Source of the DNA: Segniliparus sp051660745
GTDB taxonomy: Bacteria > Actinomycetota > Actinomycetes > Mycobacteriales > Mycobacteriaceae
Direction: 5' to 3'
Assembly (NCBI RefSeq): GCF_051660745.1
Contig: NZ_JBOFQF010000028.1
Location: 124,001 to 188,000 of the forward strand
DNA: 64,000 bases
In this document: positions 1-7,348 of the stretch, in pieces
How positions within the stretch are numbered: the first letter of the stretch is position 1
Layout: each line of letters opens with the position of its first letter
Translations under genes and position numbers: made by a program
The notes under the pieces: model-generated
What the model was told of the DNA's origin: nothing
Database searches by the model: none
Seen by the model: the letters and a program-made list of their open reading frames with translations, nothing else

Positions 1-343
1 CATCGAGGACGACGGCACCGTGTACGTCGCCGCGACCAACGGGGACTCCGCGCAGGCTGCGATCGACAAGATCAACGCCATCGCGAACCCGCAGCTGCCG
101 AAGGTCGGCGAGCGCTACCTCGGCACGGTCGTGAAGACCACCGCCTTCGGCGCGTTCGTCTCGCTCACCCCGGGCAAGGACGGCCTCGTGCACATCTCGA
201 AGCTCGGCAACGGCAAGCGGGTCGCGAGCGTCGAGGACGTGGTGCAGATCGGCTCGAAGCTGCGCGTTGAGATCGCCGACATCGACGACCGGGGCAAGAT
301 CAGCCTGATCATCGCCCAGGACGAGGCTCCGGCGCAGGCGTAA
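1..343 (+). CDS. pnp: Polyribonucleotide nucleotidyltransferase (PNPase), C-terminal end only
   Basis: The gene enters the window from the left in frame 2, so only the last 113 residues are seen. They hold the end of the KH domain and a full S1 RNA-binding domain (GERYLGTVVKTTAFGAFVSL, then DGLVHISKL), which is the usual PNPase C-terminus. PNPase degrades RNA 3' to 5' by phosphorolysis and takes part in RNA turnover. The short tail after S1 ends in an Ala/Glu-rich stretch, and a strong hairpin terminator follows 14 bases after the stop. In mycobacteria this gene is called gpsI. The catalytic RNase PH domains lie outside the window. Confidence 0.93.
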   Translation, partial: IEDDGTVYVAATNGDSAQAAIDKINAIANPQLPKVGERYLGTVVKTTAFGAFVSLTPGKDGLVHISKLGNGKRVASVEDVVQIGSKLRVEIADIDDRGKISLIIAQDEAPAQA

Positions 344-356
344 GCGCCCAGAGCAC

Positions 357-402
357 GAAGGAAGGCCCCGGTCGGTTCGACCGGGGCCTTCCTCGTCTTT
401 GT
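357..402 (+). terminator. Intrinsic terminator of pnp
   Basis: A 16-bp perfect stem (359-374 with 378-393, loop around UUCG) is followed by a T-rich run (CGTCTTTGTTTT). It lies just downstream of the pnp stop and is the clearest classical Rho-independent terminator in the window. Confidence 0.92.
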
Positions 403-434
403 TTTCTCGCTGGCTCCGGGTCCTGGGCAATAGG

Positions 435-440
435 TACGAT
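435..440 (+). promoter_or_regulatory. -10 box TACGAT of a leaderless transcript
   Basis: TACGAT lies exactly 6 nt before the GTG at 447. There is no Shine-Dalgarno in between, so transcription would start at or next to the start codon. This is the reason for choosing GTG 447 as the start of the following gene. Confidence 0.55.
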
Positions 441-446
441 CATGCG

Positions 447-767
447 GTGATTCAGGACGGCATCCCGCCCCTCGGCGAAGATCTTTTGTACGCGGTCGTG
501 TTCGAGGACGAGCTGTTCGAGGACTTCGGAGCGTGGGCGCTGTTCATCCCCGTGTTCTTCCTGCCGAGCCTCACGAGCTCCGCCGCCGCCCGCGTCGCGG
601 GCCGGGCGAAATACGCGATCAAAGTCGAGGGCTTCGGGCTGGTCCCTGCGGTCGTGGCGTTGAACAAGGACAAAGACTTCATCCAGCTCACCGAGTGGCG
701 AAAGCTCGTGCCCGACAGCGACGTGACGGCGTGGGCGGCCGTGGTGACGACGCGTCCGGGGTTCTGA
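447..767 (+). CDS. Hypothetical protein, 106 aa
   Basis: No family was recognised. The 106-residue product is acidic with a hydrophobic centre (GAWALFIPVFFLPSL) that is short for a membrane span. Codon third positions are strongly G/C, as in the neighbouring real genes, which supports coding. The frame stays open upstream to 399, but that region is the pnp terminator. GTG 447 is preferred because a TACGAT box lies 6 nt before it. The gene stands alone between the pnp terminator and the permease. It could be a lineage-specific soluble protein; no function can be inferred. Confidence 0.55.
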   Translation: MIQDGIPPLGEDLLYAVVFEDELFEDFGAWALFIPVFFLPSLTSSAAARVAGRAKYAIKVEGFGLVPAVVALNKDKDFIQLTEWRKLVPDSDVTAWAAVVTTRPGF

Positions 768-888
768 CCCCTCGGCTCGGGGCGCCCGTTGCGATCTCGC
801 CGATCTCAAGGCTGGTGTTGGCCAGCGCTGTCTGCCACTGTTCTTCTCCGCAACGACCACCCGTTTGAGAAGGACTTCGAAACCGAAT

Positions 889-2391
889 ATGACGACCCTG
901 CGCGACGCGCCCCCGCCTGCCGAGGCCCAGCCTTTGAGCCCGTCGGGCTCCTCGCCTGCCCAGCTCAAAGGCCAGTTGGGGGTGTGGAGCGTCGTGTTCA
1001 TGGTCGCGGCTGCGGCTTCGCCGCTCGGAGTGGTCGGAGGTCCGACCCCGCTGGGGATCGCCCGGGGCAACGGCGTCGGCTTCCCCGCCGCGTTCCTCGT
1101 CGCGGGCGCCGTGCTGCTGCTGTTCGCCGTCGGCTTCACGGCGATGACGCCCTACGTGCGCGTCGCGGGGGCGTTCTCCGCCTATATCGCCGAAGGGCTC
1201 GGGCGACGCGCGGGCACGGGCGCGGGGTTCGCGGCGCTCCTGTCCTACCTCACCCTGTTGGCCGGGGTGTACGGGCTGCTGGGCTCCGGCCTGGACGCGC
1301 TGCTGGTCTCGTACGGCGCGCCGAGCCTGCCGTGGCACGGCCACGCCGCGGCGGCGCTCGTGCTCGTCGGGCTGCTCGGGTACCGCACGATCGACCTCTC
1401 GGGCAGGGTGCTCGCGGTCGGCCTGGTCGCGGAGGTGCTCATCGTGGCCGTGTTGGACGCCGCAGTCGTCGTCAGCGGCGGGAAGGGGCTCTCGGCCGGG
1501 CTCTTCGACCCGAGGGAGGTCTTCTCCGGGTCGCCGGGGATCGGCCTGCTCTTCGCGTTGCTGAGCTTCATCGGCTTCGAGGCGACCGCCGTCTTCCGCA
1601 GCGAGACCCGCGACCCGGAGCGGACGATCCCGCGCGCCACCTACGTCGCGCTCGTCCTGGTGGGGGCCTTCTACGCCGTGGCCAGCTGGGCGCTCATCAG
1701 CGCCTTCGGTGACGCGGGGGCGCTGGAAGAGGCGCAGAGCCGTGGCGGCGACATGTTGGCGGACGCCACGACGGCGTACCTCGGCGCCGTCGGCGGGCAC
1801 ATCGTCCAGATCCTCTTCGTCACGAGCCTCTTCGCCTGCGTGTTGTCCCTGCACAACGTCGCGGCGCGGTATGTCTTCGCCCTGTCCGGGCAAGGCGCGC
1901 TGCACGTCTCGCTCGCCGCCGCGCATGAGCGGCACAACTCGCCCCACCGCGCGTCCGTCGCGGTCTCGTTGGCCGTCGCGGCGGCGTTGGCCGCGGCGGG
2001 AGCCTCGGGCGTGGACGCGGTCGACCAGTACTACACCTGGCTCGCCGGGTTCTCCTCCGTGGGCGTCGTGCTCCTCTACGCCGCCACGAGCCTGGCGGCA
2101 TTGGTCTACTTCGCCCGTTCCCCGAAGCCCGGGCTGCACTGGTGGAAGACGACGGCCGCCCCGGCGCTGGCCTTCTTGAGCCTTCTGGCGCTGCTCGTCC
2201 CGATCCTGGAGAACCTGCCCGCGCTGGTCGGCGGCAATCGTCTGCTCGCCGTGCTCATCGTGGCCTCGATCCTGGCCGTCTTCGCGCTCGGCGCGGTGTT
2301 GGCGGGGCGGCAGTCAGCGACGACGGCGCCCGAACTCGCTCACCAGGCTTTCGACCCTGAAGGCCGCAAAACGAACCCGTGGTCCCCGTAG
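889..2391 (+). CDS. APC-superfamily amino-acid permease
   Basis: A 500-residue polytopic membrane protein with about 12 hydrophobic segments, beginning around residue 35 (GVWSVVFMVAAAASPLGVVGG). The first segment and the glycine-rich region SFIGFEATAVFRSETRDP, which is the APC 'FxGFE' signature after TM6, place it among amino acid/polyamine/organocation transporters. The substrate cannot be read. ATG 889 is preferred to a TTG at 865: AAGGA at 870-874 lies upstream, and the extra residues add nothing conserved. Its last 52 bases overlap, tail to tail, the end of the secreted protein gene on the other strand. Confidence 0.85.
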   Translation: MTTLRDAPPPAEAQPLSPSGSSPAQLKGQLGVWSVVFMVAAAASPLGVVGGPTPLGIARGNGVGFPAAFLVAGAVLLLFAVGFTAMTPYVRVAGAFSAYIAEGLGRRAGTGAGFAALLSYLTLLAGVYGLLGSGLDALLVSYGAPSLPWHGHAAAALVLVGLLGYRTIDLSGRVLAVGLVAEVLIVAVLDAAVVVSGGKGLSAGLFDPREVFSGSPGIGLLFALLSFIGFEATAVFRSETRDPERTIPRATYVALVLVGAFYAVASWALISAFGDAGALEEAQSRGGDMLADATTAYLGAVGGHIVQILFVTSLFACVLSLHNVAARYVFALSGQGALHVSLAAAHERHNSPHRASVAVSLAVAAALAAAGASGVDAVDQYYTWLAGFSSVGVVLLYAATSLAALVYFARSPKPGLHWWKTTAAPALAFLSLLALLVPILENLPALVGGNRLLAVLIVASILAVFALGAVLAGRQSATTAPELAHQAFDPEGRKTNPWSP

Positions 2392-2810
2392 CCGCAGGCG
2401 GTCATGCCCTCGTCGTCCACCAGGCACACAACGCCCGCGTCGTTGAAGTAGTGGTTGGCCTCCAGCTCCATGGCGGGGGCGCCGGGGATGTCGTGCGAGG
2501 CCGCGCCGAGGAACTGTCCTGGCCTGCCGTGCTGCACCCGAACGCTGTTCGCGCCCGCCGGAGCGCCGGGCAGGCGGCCGTCGCAGCCGTAGCGCATCTC
2601 CATGTACCAGCTCACCCAGCAGTACAGGCCGTCGGGGGTGGAGAACTCGGCGGTCATCGGGCGCGAGCCGTGCCGGAAGAACCAGTCGGGGGAAGTCCAC
2701 GCGTAGCCGTCGAGGTCCGGGAACTCCGGGGCGTCCGCCCGCGCGCTCGGCGCGAGCATCGGCCACGCGGCCAGCACAGCGACGACGGCGTTGGCCAGTC
2801 TGTGGCGCAT
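2340..2810 (-). CDS. Secreted hypothetical protein, 156 aa
   Basis: The N-terminus is a typical signal peptide (RHR, then a hydrophobic ANAVVAVLAAWPMLAPSARA core), with a likely signal peptidase I site after ARA around residue 25. The mature part is about 130 residues, rich in Trp, Gly and Asp, with three or four cysteines (YCWVS, YGCDG, VVCLVDD, ACGYGD) that could form disulfides. This pattern is common in small mycobacterial exported proteins of unknown function. A strong Shine-Dalgarno (AAGGGAGG) sits before ATG 2810. The 3' end overlaps the permease by 52 bp. Confidence 0.75.
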   Translation of the reverse strand: MRHRLANAVVAVLAAWPMLAPSARADAPEFPDLDGYAWTSPDWFFRHGSRPMTAEFSTPDGLYCWVSWYMEMRYGCDGRLPGAPAGANSVRVQHGRPGQFLGAASHDIPGAPAMELEANHYFNDAGVVCLVDDEGMTACGYGDHGFVLRPSGSKAW

Positions 2811-2887
2811 GAGCCTCCCTTCCTAGGTTTTGTTATCTGACTAACACTGGTGTCCGAGCCTAGCGCAAGGCTGTTCGGGCCGAGGAC

Positions 2888-2893
2888 TAAGGT
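2888..2893 (+). promoter_or_regulatory. Possible -10 box TAAGGT before dapB
   Basis: TAAGGT lies 8 nt upstream of ATG 2902. The same bases include AAGG, which could instead serve as a ribosome binding site, so this one is ambiguous. Confidence 0.3.
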
Positions 2894-2901
2894 TGACTTC
2901 G

Positions 2902-3669
2902 ATGACACATAGCACGCAATCGGAGACGCTGCGGGTCGGGCTGCTCGGAGCCCTCGGCAGGGTCGGCAGCACATTGGTCCCGCTCTTGAACGAGGCTCCG
3001 GGAGTCGAGCTCGTCGCGGCATTGGACAGGGACGACCCGTTGGAGAGCCTGCTCGAAGCGCAGGCCCAGGTGGTCGTCGATTTCACCCACCCGGACGCGG
3101 CGCTCGGCAACACCTTGTTCTGCGTGGCGAACGGCCTGCACGCCGTCGTCGGCACCTCTGGGCTCACCCCCGAGCACCACGACCAGATCCGGAGCGAGCT
3201 GGCCCGCCAGCCCTCCGTCGGCGTCGCGGTGGTCCCGAACTTCGCGCTCGGCACGGTGCTCGCCGTGCACCTCGCCGAGCAGGCCGCCAGGTTCTTCGAG
3301 TCGGTCGAAGTGATCGAGATGCACCACCCGAAGAAGGTGGACGCGCCCTCGGGGACGGCCGTGCACACCGCGCAGGTGATCGCCCGGCGCCGGGCGGAGG
3401 CGGGCGTGCCGCCCGCCCCGGACGCGACGACGCACGCCCTTCCCGGATCGCGCGGCGCGGACCTGGACGGCGTGCCCGTGCACTCGGTGCGGATGTCGGG
3501 GTATCTCGCCCACGAGGAGATCTTGTTCGGCAACCCCGGGGAGACGCTCGTCATCCGGGCGGACTGCGTCGACCGCGCGGCGTACGGCCCAGGCGTGCTC
3601 GCCGCGGCCAGGGCCATTGTCGCCACGCCGGGGCTCACGCTCGGCCTCGCGCCGCTCCTCGGCCTCTGA
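2902..3669 (+). CDS. dapB: 4-hydroxy-tetrahydrodipicolinate reductase
   Basis: DapB uses NAD(P)H to reduce the DapA product to tetrahydrodipicolinate, the second committed step of the diaminopimelate/lysine pathway; meso-DAP is the cell-wall cross-linker. The 255-aa product shows the nucleotide-binding GLLGALGRVG near the N-terminus, the VVDFTHP and VVGTSGL segments, and the signature EMHHPKKVDAPSGTA with the catalytic His-His and Lys. Length matches actinobacterial DapB. A TTG at 2893 is in frame, but ATG 2902 is preferred. The pathway partner dapA lies 3.7 kb downstream on the same strand. Confidence 0.96.
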   Translation: MTHSTQSETLRVGLLGALGRVGSTLVPLLNEAPGVELVAALDRDDPLESLLEAQAQVVVDFTHPDAALGNTLFCVANGLHAVVGTSGLTPEHHDQIRSELARQPSVGVAVVPNFALGTVLAVHLAEQAARFFESVEVIEMHHPKKVDAPSGTAVHTAQVIARRRAEAGVPPAPDATTHALPGSRGADLDGVPVHSVRMSGYLAHEEILFGNPGETLVIRADCVDRAAYGPGVLAAARAIVATPGLTLGLAPLLGL

Positions 3670-3687
3670 GATGGCAGCGCCGGTCAG

Positions 3688-4143
3688 ATGAGAACCTTCT
3701 GGGCGACCGCGTTCGTCACAGTCTTCCTCTTCGGCTATCTCGGGGTCATGGCCTGGCGAGGGGTCCTGCTCTTGCGCAACGGCGGCTCGCTCGCGGGCCT
3801 GCTCGCGTTCGGCGTGCTGCTCTTGCCGCTGGTGGGGCTGTGGGTGATCGTCGCGACCCTGCGCGAGGCGTTGACCCACCAGCGCCTCGTTTCGATCATG
3901 CAAGACTCCGGCCAGGATCTCGACCTGTCGGGCGTGGCGCGGACGGCCTCGGGCAAGCTCACGGCCGAGGCGGGGGAGGAGCTGGTCGCGCAGCTGCAGA
4001 ACGGCGTCGACCAACGGCCCGGCGAGTGGCAGGCGTGGTACCGGCTCGCGCGGGGGCAGGACGCGGCGGGGAACCGAAGCGCGGCGCGGGCTTCGATGCG
4101 CCGTGCGGTGGACCTCGAACGCCAGGAGCTGCCCCGTGGCTGA
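3688..4143 (+). CDS. Membrane protein, 151 aa (Rv2772c-like)
   Basis: Two hydrophobic helices at residues about 5-25 (FWATAFVTVFLFGYLGVMAW) and 35-58 are followed by a soluble C-terminal half. That half resembles one or two degenerate TPR helices (GEWQAWYRLARGQDAAGNRSAARASMRRAVDLE). Position and size match the conserved membrane protein that sits between dapB and a flavodoxin-like gene in mycobacteria. The start of the next gene overlaps its stop by 8 nt, so the two are probably translated together. Function unknown. Confidence 0.8.
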   Translation: MRTFWATAFVTVFLFGYLGVMAWRGVLLLRNGGSLAGLLAFGVLLLPLVGLWVIVATLREALTHQRLVSIMQDSGQDLDLSGVARTASGKLTAEAGEELVAQLQNGVDQRPGEWQAWYRLARGQDAAGNRSAARASMRRAVDLERQELPRG

Positions 4144-4615
4144 CGGCGCTGGTCCGCACGGCACGAAGACCCTGCTGATCGTCCACCACACGCCGTCGCC
4201 CGCGACGCGGGAGATCTTCGAGAAGGTGTTGGCCGGGGCGAAGGACCCGGAGATCGAGGGGGTCGGGGTCCGGGCTGTGCCCGCGTTGTCCGCGACAGCG
4301 TCGGACGTGCTGGCGGCGGACGGCTACCTCTTCGGCACCACGGCGAATTTCGGCTACATGTCCGGAGCGCTCAAGCATTTCTTCGACACCGTGTACTACC
4401 CCTGCCTCGACGCGGTGGCGGGGCGGCCGTTCGGGCTGTGGGCGCACGGCAACAACGACACGGCAGGCGCGGTCGCCGCCGTGCTCAAACTCGCGGGCGG
4501 CATGGGGCTGGCGCAGGCGGCGGCCCCGCTGGAGCTCACGGGCACGCCGGACGCGAAGGCCCGCGAGGCCTGCTACGAGCTCGGCGCGACCGTGGCCGCG
4601 AGCCTCATGGGGTGA
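4136..4615 (+). CDS. Flavodoxin/NADPH-dependent FMN reductase-like protein
   Basis: The 159-aa product has a flavodoxin-like fold: an N-terminal beta strand and phosphate loop (LLIVHHTPSPATREI), a central GTTANFGYMSGALKHFFDT segment typical of WrbA/NAD(P)H:quinone-type flavoproteins, and AHGNNDTAGAV. It probably binds FMN and transfers electrons to an unknown acceptor. GTG 4136 is chosen because it overlaps the stop of the membrane protein gene (GTGGCTGA). An upstream ATG at 4103 would add residues from that gene's coding region. The order dapB, membrane protein, flavoprotein is the mycobacterial one. Confidence 0.82.
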   Translation: MADGAGPHGTKTLLIVHHTPSPATREIFEKVLAGAKDPEIEGVGVRAVPALSATASDVLAADGYLFGTTANFGYMSGALKHFFDTVYYPCLDAVAGRPFGLWAHGNNDTAGAVAAVLKLAGGMGLAQAAAPLELTGTPDAKAREACYELGATVAASLMG

Positions 4616-4653
4616 GCGGAGCTCGCGCGTCCGATTTTGTCGGCGCCCTCGTC

Positions 4654-4659
4654 TACATT
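4654..4659 (+). promoter_or_regulatory. -10 box TACATT of leaderless thyA
   Basis: TACATT is followed by exactly 6 nt (GGATCT) and then ATG 4666. No Shine-Dalgarno is present. Confidence 0.65.
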
Positions 4660-4665
4660 GGATCT

Positions 4666-5478
4666 ATGACTGAAGCACCTGTGGTCCCCACGCCGTACGA
4701 AGACCTTCTGCGTCTCGTGCTGGAGCAGGGCGTGGAGCGTTCCGACCGCACCGGGACGGGCACGCTCAGCCTCTTCGGGCATCAGCTGCGTTACGACCTC
4801 GCGAAGGGCTTCCCGCTGGTCACGACGAAGAAAGTGCATTTGAAGTCCATTGTCTACGAGCTCTTGTGGTTCTTGCGCGGCGACACCAACGTCCGTTGGC
4901 TCCAAGAGCACGGCGTGACGATCTGGGACGAATGGGCGAGGGAGGACGGCAGCCTCGGGCCGGTCTACGGCGCGCAGTGGCGCAGCTGGCCCACGCCGGA
5001 CGGCGAGTTCGTGGACCAGATCGCGCAGGCCGTCCACCTCTTGCGCACGGACCCGCACTCCCGACGGATCCTCGTCTCGGCGTGGAACGTCGGCGAGCTG
5101 CCGAAGATGGCGCTCGCCCCGTGCCACATCCTCTTCCAGTTCTATGTCGCGGACGGGAAGCTCTCCTGCCAGCTGTACCAGCGCAGCGCCGACCTTTTCC
5201 TCGGCGTGCCGTTCAACATCGCGAGCTACGCCCTGCTCACCCACATGATGGCGCAGCAGGCGGGCCTCGGCGTCGGGGACTTCGTCTGGACCGGCGGCGA
5301 CTGCCACCTGTACCTCAACCACGTCGAGCAGGCGCGCGAGCAGCTCGCCCGCGACGCGTACCCGTATCCGAGGCTCGAACTCGCGCCGCGCCCCTCCGTC
5401 TTCGAGCACGAGTACGAGGACGTGCGGATCCTGGACTACCAGTCGCATCCTCCGATCAAGGCTCCCGTGGCCGTATGA
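4666..5478 (+). CDS. thyA: Thymidylate synthase
   Basis: ThyA methylates dUMP to dTMP using methylene-tetrahydrofolate and releases dihydrofolate. The 270-aa protein matches bacterial ThyA: the N-terminal RSDRTGTGTLSLFG loop, the LRGDTNVRWL segment, the active-site cysteine in LAPCHILFQFYV, the QRSADLFLGVPFN signature and the C-terminal PPIKAPVAV. ATG 4666 begins the conserved sequence. folA follows 25 bp downstream and regenerates the folate it consumes, so the two probably form an operon. The frame is open far upstream, but that region encodes the flavoprotein. Confidence 0.97.
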   Translation: MTEAPVVPTPYEDLLRLVLEQGVERSDRTGTGTLSLFGHQLRYDLAKGFPLVTTKKVHLKSIVYELLWFLRGDTNVRWLQEHGVTIWDEWAREDGSLGPVYGAQWRSWPTPDGEFVDQIAQAVHLLRTDPHSRRILVSAWNVGELPKMALAPCHILFQFYVADGKLSCQLYQRSADLFLGVPFNIASYALLTHMMAQQAGLGVGDFVWTGGDCHLYLNHVEQAREQLARDAYPYPRLELAPRPSVFEHEYEDVRILDYQSHPPIKAPVAV

Positions 5479-5503
5479 TTCCCTGGGAGCGGAAGGAGAG
5501 GCC

Positions 5504-5992
5504 ATGACGGTGGGGGTTATTTGGGCGCAGGGGCGCAACGGGGTGATCGGGATCGACGGCGAGCTGCCGTGGTCGATTCCCGAGGACATGAAAAGGTTCC
5601 GCCAGCTCACTGTGGGACACATCGTGGTCATGGGCAGGCGGACCTGGGACTCCTTGCCCGAGCAGTTCCGCCCGCTGCCGAAACGGACGAACGTGGTGCT
5701 CTCCAGAGACCGGTCGTTCTCGGCGGAAGGCGCGCAGGTCGAGCACGACATCGTCACCGCGACGGCTCCGGGCCGCGCGGGGGAGGCGGTCTGGGTGATC
5801 GGCGGCGGCGAAGTGTATTCGAAGGCCGTGCATCTCGCCTCGGTCGCCGAGATCACCGAGGTCGACTACGAGGTCGAGGGCGACGCGTACGCCCCGCAGC
5901 TCGCGGTCGGGTGGCGGGTCGTCAAAGAAGGCGCGTGGCAACGCTCCGAGTCCGGCCTGCGCTATCGGTTCACCACCTTCCACCGGGCCTGA
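5504..5992 (+). CDS. folA: Dihydrofolate reductase
   Basis: DHFR reduces dihydrofolate made by ThyA to tetrahydrofolate with NADPH and is the trimethoprim/methotrexate target. The 162-aa product has the expected landmarks: VIGIDGELPWSIPEDMKRFR with the active-site acidic residue, VVMGRRTWDSLP, the NVVLSRD strand, and WVIGGGEVY for NADPH. A good Shine-Dalgarno (GGAAGGAGAGG) precedes ATG 5504. It follows thyA in the same orientation. In mycobacteria it is usually called dfrA. Confidence 0.97.
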   Translation: MTVGVIWAQGRNGVIGIDGELPWSIPEDMKRFRQLTVGHIVVMGRRTWDSLPEQFRPLPKRTNVVLSRDRSFSAEGAQVEHDIVTATAPGRAGEAVWVIGGGEVYSKAVHLASVAEITEVDYEVEGDAYAPQLAVGWRVVKEGAWQRSESGLRYRFTTFHRA

Positions 5993-5996
5993 CCAT

Positions 5997-7337
5997 ATGA
6001 AAGCCCTCGCCATCGGCCAAGCCCGCAGGATCGCCCTGCGGGCGCAAGGCCTGACGGGTATTCCCCGCGCTCAGGTGGATGAGCTGCAAGGCGCACCGAG
6101 CCGACTGGGGGCACCTCCCGCTTGCGGGGGAGTGCCGGAAGGCGGAGGCGTACACGAGGGGAGGAGCAACGCCGCAGATCGCCGCCTGGATGCGGGGATC
6201 CGCAAGGTGCTGGCGAGGACGAGGCTGCTCCAGCTCGACTCGGTGAACGTGGTGGAGCGGGCGCACTACTTCCCGGTGTTCAGCAGGATCGGCGCATACG
6301 ACAAAGCCGCGCTGGACGCGCTCGCTTGGGCTCCTCGCTCGAAGAAGGGGCCTGGCCGTCGGGCGTTGGTCGAGTACTGGGCGCACGAGGCCGCCTTGAT
6401 CCCGTTCGAGGATTGGCCCGCGTTCCGGTGGCGGATGGCCGAGTACCAGCACGGACGGTGGCATGTCCAGAAGGAGCTCATCGCGGAGCGCGCGGGGTTG
6501 GGGCAGAAGATCTGCGCGCTCTTGGAGGAGTCCGGGGCAGCGACGGCGGGCGAGCTGGAACGCAGGCTCGGCCTCGACCGGCCGGAGGCGAAGGGCCCGT
6601 GGTGGGACCGGGGCGAGACGAAGATCGTCTGCGAGGCGCTCTTCGCGGCCGGGGTGCTCACTGCGGGGAAGCGGGTCAACTTCAACCGGCATTACGACCT
6701 CGTGGAGAACGTGGTGCCACGAGAATTCCGTGAGGTCCAACTCACTCGGGAGGAAGCGGTCCTCCGGCTGGTCGCGAACGCCGCCGACGCGTTGGGAATC
6801 GCCGTCGAGCAGGACCTGCGCGACTACTACCGCCTGGACTCCAAAGATGTGAAGACGGCCCTCGCGGCTCTCATCGCGCGGGGCGAGGTGGAGGAGGCGC
6901 AGGTGCGGGGGTGGAACCAGACCGCGTACCTCGCTTCGGGCACGACGATCCCGAGGACGTCCGACGCGCGGGCGCTGTTGTGCCCGTTCGATCCTATGGT
7001 CTTCTTCCGGCCCAGGTTAGAACGGCTTTTCGGGTTCCAATACCGCATCGAGATCTACACGCCGCAGCATAAACGAGAGCACGGCTACTACGTCTTCCCC
7101 TTCCTCTTGGGCGAGCGGCTCGTCGCCCGCGTCGACTTGAAAGCGGACCGGAAAGCGGGCGTCCTCCTGGTCCACGGCGCATTTTTGGAAGACCACGCCA
7201 CCGCGCTCGAAACAGCGGAGCCGCTCGCGGCGAGCCTCGGCGAACTCGCAGGCTGGCTCGGGTTGGAGGCGGTGCGGATCGGCGACAAGGGGGATCTCGC
7301 GCCAGCCCTGCAACAGATCTCCAAGGCGCGCGGGTAG
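5997..7337 (+). CDS. YcaQ/AlkX-family winged-helix DNA glycosylase-like protein with in-frame repeat insertion
   Basis: The 446-aa product belongs to the HTH_42 (YcaQ/AlkZ-like) family. The E. coli member unhooks interstrand crosslinks and alkylated bases, probably also the role here. Family landmarks are RTRLLQLDSVNVVERAHY, VEYWAHEAALIP (catalytic Q-x-D/Q-type region), LLCPFDPMVFFRPRLERLF and RIEIYTPQHKREHGYY. Between the N-terminal helix (residues about 5-25) and LLQLDSVNVV it carries roughly 40 extra residues (about 27-68, rich in Gly, Pro and Arg). These are encoded by a dispersed repeat found elsewhere in the window. The frame is kept, so the gene looks functional. It begins 4 nt after the folA stop. 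In M. tuberculosis this position holds other genes including thyX. Confidence 0.85.
   Translation: MKALAIGQARRIALRAQGLTGIPRAQVDELQGAPSRLGAPPACGGVPEGGGVHEGRSNAADRRLDAGIRKVLARTRLLQLDSVNVVERAHYFPVFSRIGAYDKAALDALAWAPRSKKGPGRRALVEYWAHEAALIPFEDWPAFRWRMAEYQHGRWHVQKELIAERAGLGQKICALLEESGAATAGELERRLGLDRPEAKGPWWDRGETKIVCEALFAAGVLTAGKRVNFNRHYDLVENVVPREFREVQLTREEAVLRLVANAADALGIAVEQDLRDYYRLDSKDVKTALAALIARGEVEEAQVRGWNQTAYLASGTTIPRTSDARALLCPFDPMVFFRPRLERLFGFQYRIEIYTPQHKREHGYYVFPFLLGERLVARVDLKADRKAGVLLVHGAFLEDHATALETAEPLAASLGELAGWLGLEAVRIGDKGDLAPALQQISKARG
6077..6200 (+). repeat. Dispersed repeat, copy A (translated inside the YcaQ-like gene)
   Basis: The left arm GGATGAGCTGCAAGGCG (6077-6093) and right arm CGCCGCAGATCGCC pair into an imperfect stem. 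The inner GTACACGAGG...GGAGCAACG block and the terminal GCGGGGATC are shared with the other copies. This copy is the longest because of an extra 27-nt hairpin (6110-6136). It is read through in frame by the surrounding gene. Confidence 0.85.
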
Positions 7338-7340
7338 GCT
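7335..7340 (+). promoter_or_regulatory. Candidate -10 box TAGGCT before dapA
   Basis: TAGGCT lies 8 nt before ATG 7349 and includes the TAG stop of the YcaQ-like gene. It could give dapA its own, nearly leaderless, transcript. Confidence 0.4.
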
Positions 7341-7348
7341 CTCCATCC

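Noticed and set aside
399..446. Earlier start for the 106-aa hypothetical protein
   Set aside because: It would begin inside the pnp terminator. The TACGAT box points to GTG 447.
688..2139. Long open frame antisense to the amino-acid permease (483 codons)
   Set aside because: In GC-rich DNA the complement of a strong gene often stays open. The product is Arg/Asp/Gly-rich with no recognisable motif, while the sense frame encodes a clear permease.
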